Assembly: GCA_000507305.1 (NCBI GenBank) | Contig: DF239543.1 | Span: 46,265-110,264 of the forward strand | Direction of reading: 5' to 3' | DNA from: Breviolum minutum Mf 1.05b.01 | Taxonomy: Eukaryota > Sar > Dinophyceae > Suessiales > Symbiodiniaceae | DNA: 64,000 nucleotides | Shown: one piece after another, positions 59,945-64,000 of the stretch | Numbering within the stretch: position 1 is the first letter of the stretch | How the letters are laid out: every line of letters begins with the position of its first letter | The notes under the pieces: generated by a model | The model's database searches: none | What the model was told of the DNA's origin: nothing | What the model saw: only the letters and a program-made list of their open reading frames with translations | Translations under genes and position numbers: made by a program

Positions 59945-62900
59945 CAATCCACAACCAACCTCTGCTACTCGGCGCCGCTGGGCGGCTTCTTTGGCCATGG
60001 CACGCTGGCCCTAGCAGCGCCAGGTTTCTTGCAAAGGAAGCCCATGGGGGATTTGATGATGTCATGAAGCATCTTTAGGAATTTTAGGGTATGTTTAGTT
60101 AAGTTTAAGTCTTGCAACTAAAATCATACTGAATTTTTGTTTTTTACACATGTATGCATACACGTGTATGTAAAATGTTGGGGTTATATTGGTGATCCAA
60201 ACAAAAGGTTTGTATGAACATGCACGCCAATAGATGGTCATGTTTAGGTCTTTGTAGGTCAAGCACTCAATCCTGACGGACCTTAACATCATATCGAATT
60301 CTTCTGCATTCTCATAAAGTTGAAGTGAAACACCCCACGAATGAAAGCAGGGCCCCTGTTTAGCTACCTGAGTGAATGTGAGGATTGATTCCGAAAATCA
60401 TGTATCAAAAAGTTACAAACTCTGGGTAGATCATGTTGATTCACCCACCTGAATGAAGCAAGACTTAGGAGTTTCTCCCAAAATTTTCCAGTAAGCTATA
60501 AAATACCCCGAATCAGTCCATTATGAACACATATCATAGATAGACTAATAAATGCTTGGTCCATGAATCTCAAGGATACCAACCAACCCCAACCCCAGCC
60601 AAAGACATTGCCTTGGCCCGGCTCAGTGCGCGGAGTTCATCCAGATCTGCTGCCAGTTGGGCTTCAAAATCAGCGTCCACCTGGGGAGGTGCGGAAGATG
60701 AGTTTCCGGGCTACCCAGTGGGATATGGCCTTGTTATCTAAAAGTCCCCTAAAGAGGTATCCTTCCCTTAACTTTCTTCAAGAAAAATAGGATGGAGTTG
60801 TTTTATTCTTTCAAGTGACGACTAAACTTCACAAAGCTTCGACATCTGGTACACCTTGTCCAAAGGTTCTTGGAAGTCTAAAATATCGAGCTGCATGTGG
60901 CTCCGGCAGCATTGAAAGTTGACTTGCATGCTGTGCGTTCTATATCTTGAACCATAAACCCTTGTACTGTATCAAATTACATACAATTTACATAGTACAT
61001 ATAACAAAGGAACGCAAATGAATTCATCATAATAATGTAATATATGCATAATTAATATGCATAGACATGCTTCATAAACATGAGTCAAATACATGTCACA
61101 CTCACCTGAGTGTGAAGTCCTTGATCCATTTTTTCCCGGTCTTCCGGTGACCTCCTCCAGCTGTGCTTTCAACTCAGGAGTCTCTTCCAAAGGGCCCTGG
61201 AGTTGCGTCGGGGTCATCGTGGGTGTTTCACCATCAGCCGTTTGGATTCTCAATCTGCTGCAAGATTTCCAACAACACAATGCACGACTAAACGGGGAAA
61301 TCCCTGAAAATTTACCCTACATATTCCCTACATTGAATTGTTTGATCCTGATTCCCCCCCAAAAAAATGGATAATTTACAGTACTGATCCTTGATATTAC
61401 AGCTGTATCATGGAAACTCCATTGGCCAACTGATCTTCCTCTTTATGGTTTGTAACAATTCATGTCTCATTTTCGATGTACATCGACAATGAGTCAACCG
61501 CCTGCTGAAATCACCCAAAATCCCTTCCCTCCAAGCATCATCGGTGGCCTCCTGGATGTCTGTCTCTTTGGCAGAGGGACAATCTTTTCGCAATCGGCCC
61601 TCCAGCATTCGAAGAGAGTACCTGACGTGAATCACCCAGAGATGGCTGGCTCTAAAAAAAATGCCCAGCTACAAACATGCTTCCAAAAACAGGATGAAAT
61701 ATGACAAAAAAATACTACTTACTTGGGGTTTCTACTGGGGTTTCTATCATTCTACGTCAATGACTTTGCTTAGTAATCCTTTTTTGAGATGATGTGCCTC
61801 GATGTCACTGTGACAAGAATGCCCCAAGTCTCTTGACACCTAAATGTACTGCATTCGATCTGGGATCGTATTTATATAGTAGCAAAATCTAGCAAAAAAC
61901 TTGCAAAATCGAAAGCAGTCTCCGAACAACCCCAAAAGAAGAAAATCGCCCATTCGTTTGGGGCACAGGAGGACGGAATGCTTCTGCTTGAACCTCGAAA
62001 GCGGTGAGTGGTTGGTCAACTTCCCAAAGATGGGACGATCCAAAAATATACTTCCACCACAAAAACATGTAACATGCTTCATCTTCCAAGCTAACCTTGC
62101 AACCATTTTCTACTCAACATGACTGAAGCAATATTGGAAGGTAAGAAGTGACCTTGATGTTGAACTTTCTTAGGGGCCCGACTCTGCAGTTACAGGAAAG
62201 TTGATCATGTCGGTATGCAACCGTCGAATGATCTTCAAGGACCTGAGGACAAAATCGTCAGGAGTCCAACCAAGACACACCCCCGAAATCCATCGAAATC
62301 CCAGCTCCAGATTCAATGATTTCAATGTGTAAAACACTATGGTAAACAACCACCTCTGCTCTTGAAAATATAGCAGCCATTAGCAGATGATCTTTGCTGA
62401 TTTGCCCGCCAAGAATCTGGAAGAGGAGCGCCCGTTTCTCACGAGGTTCAGCATACCAAGCCTACTGAGCCCAACATTTCGAGTTTCGCACGGAACGTGA
62501 GTTTCGTTGAACGTTTGTGTAACCATTGTTTGCTCCCTAAAAGATACGAACAAAAAAACCTGAGACGCAAAAACCTTCGAACATGTTCGAAAGTGAAATT
62601 TTACTTTTTGTGAAGCCCAGTTTTGGGCCTTGTTCATACGAGCCTTTTCTTGCCGCACCACTAATGCAGCACCCCTTGGCCCGAGAAACATCTTGAAAAA
62701 AAAGAAGAGGGAGATGCAGGGTTCGCGTTAAGATGACCTCCATGTAGCTGAATAAACAACATGTTTGCCATTCTGATCTTGTTTTTGGATTGCACTCCTC
62801 ATCATTCCTTAATATATCGCTGTGACCAAATCTGATTTCTGAGTTGAAACAAAACTCTTCCCAAATGACATGGGACCCAAGATACAACAAATAAAACATG

Positions 62901-63790
62901 ATTCTTGTTAAAACATGATGCAAGAGATCGCAACTTTGATGTTCTGAGGTGCTCACATCAAAACACGAGTTTGTTCCTGCAAACGTCTCCGCTCTCCTTC
63001 CAGCTCTTCTGCCTGCGTTGAGTTTTCAATCCCTGCCACGCGGGCACCCCCTTGTGAACATCGATTCCGACCCAACCTGCTCCTGTGCAATTTGCAAATG
63101 CTCTTTGCGGATTCTGTCAAGCTCTGCCTGGCGGTTAACAAAGCTTGCGGTAGGTGGATAGGTGGAGACCGGTGGAGATGAGCAAATCGGTACATCAATG
63201 GACAAACAAATAGAATGAGAAAAAGCAAGTAGACAGAAGGGTAGATACGCAGTGCGAATATTGAATCAGTAATCTCGCTCAAAGTTTTTGCAAGGATTCG
63301 AATGCATGTTCAAACACATGGGGAAGTATTCAGGCTCATGGGGACAAACGAACCAACAACGAAGGAACAAACAAAACCAAACTAAACCCAAGCCAACCAA
63401 ACCAAACCCAACAAACAAACACTGGCTGAAGTAGGTGCTCACACAGCCTTTGAATTTGTGCTCCTTCTCTCTAACAAAATCAAAATCATTGGCCCTACAC
63501 TATACCTATCTTAATAATTTCATGGTCAAAGTATGTCAAAGTTCCACCCAAGCTGAAGGGAAAAACACCTTCAGCAAAAAAACATGTTCACTTTCTCTGC
63601 AACAAAAAACTCCAAAAATCTATGCAAATCTATGGCATGATATGGCAGGTGGATGCAGGTGGTAGAAATCCATCAGCCTGACTGTCTTCACCCCCACTGC
63701 TACCAGGTACCAACCCGTGTTGCACCTCTGCGGCATCCATTGACTTCAGCAAGGCATCGATCCTCTCAAGGCTGCGAGCCTTGTCCCTGA
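59945..63790 (-). CDS. Coiled-coil protein, multi-exon, unassigned
   Basis: Exon candidates 5' to 3': about 63790-63712 (RSLERIDALLKSMDAAEVQH), about 63135-63078 (RQAELDRIRKEHLQIAQEQ), about 63012-62955 (AEELEGERRRLQEQTRVL), about 62665-62610 (VRQEKARMNKAQNWASQK), about 62466-62357 (WYAEPREKRALLFQILGGQ, then ISKDHLLMAAIFSRAE), 62244 to about 62180 (VLEDHSTVAYRHDQLS), about 61620-61490 (YSLRMLEGRLRKDCPSAKE), about 61265-61145 (ETPELKAQLEEVTGR), about 60710-60595 (DADFEAQLAADLDELRALSR) and about 60000-59950 (MAKEAAQRRRVAEV). Heptad-like charged helices dominate, so it is probably a structural or cytoskeletal protein. The 5' end may lie beyond the window. Splice ends are approximate, but AG|G borders fit most pieces. 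Confidence 0.5.
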
Positions 63791-63880
63791 TAGAAGCGGA
63801 GTTTCAAGTTTTTCGTAAAAAGTTCAAAACATAAATTCCCCGTAGTTCTGAGGTGTTCAATGTCAATGATGGATACTGTA

Positions 63881-63920
63881 CCAGTAGTACCGCACAAGGC
63901 GGTGGCGGAAGTTTCAAGAA
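63881..63920. repeat. Dispersed repeat, second copy
   Basis: Second copy of the AGTAGTACCGCAC-GAAGTTTCAA segment described at 34361. Confidence 0.55.
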
Positions 63921-64000
63921 TAGGAAACGTATAGGAGAGATTGATTGCTGTGAGTGACGGATGTCAAAGCAAAAACATTGACCAACTGACTAACTAGCTA

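Noticed and set aside
1-64000. tRNA, rRNA, CRISPR arrays, bacterial promoters or operons
   Set aside because: None was recognised on reading both strands. A covariance-model search for tRNA and snRNA genes was not possible here.

Overview
The window looks like nuclear DNA of a dinoflagellate, most likely a Symbiodiniaceae-type alga. This is inferred from gene structure, not from a database match. Genes consist of many short exons with mixed GT, GC and GA splice donors, usually in an AG|G context. Strand use is organised in long one-directional blocks. Introns and spacers are full of roughly 100-bp terminal-inverted-repeat (TIR) elements and TA-rich microsatellites. No bacterial operons, ribosome binding sites, rRNA, tRNA or CRISPR arrays were recognised.

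Layout: from 1 to about 22.5 kb the recognisable exons are on the + strand. They are a leucine-rich-repeat-like gene (0.5-3.1 kb), a scattered series of exons running from a start methionine behind a candidate trans-splice acceptor (5.45 kb) to an acidic C-terminus (13.45 kb), an RluA-family RNA pseudouridine synthase (16.3-18.2 kb), and a terminal exon candidate at 22.4 kb. From about 24.7 kb to the right end they are on the - strand. Between them, at the convergent strand switch, lies an extremely AT-rich island (22.6-24.4 kb) holding a 363-base assembly gap and one GC-rich hairpin cluster.

The - strand block, read from right to left (5' to 3'), holds: a coiled-coil protein (63.8-59.9 kb); a one-exon small axonemal protein resembling CFAP141/FAP141 (59.4-59.1 kb); a proline-rich protein of unknown role (58.4-55.6 kb); a large secreted protein with six C-terminal beta-type repeats (54.2-45.2 kb); unassigned exons at 43-42.2 kb; a phytanoyl-CoA-dioxygenase-like 2-oxoglutarate/Fe(II) oxygenase (41.7-37.0 kb); an aldo-keto reductase (33.3-30.3 kb); and unassigned exons (30.2-24.7 kb). 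Nothing in the sequence ties these genes into one pathway. Their shared orientation fits the one-directional arrays known in dinoflagellates.

The most interesting signal is a family of TIR elements whose ends read CTAGGTGGTGG / CCACCACCTAG. The ends carry ready-made splice sites. Two copies (40384-40481 and 49434-49557) coincide exactly with introns whose flanking exons join in frame. Another copy (14794-14891) is flanked by a perfect 10-bp direct repeat. This is the pattern expected of introners, that is, transposons that create introns. Two further TIR families (ACACCC-TTAACATGG and GGGTGTTTCC) are scattered through introns and spacers.

Exon coordinates were read by eye from splice motifs, reading-frame phase and protein similarity. 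They should be treated as good to a few bases at best.
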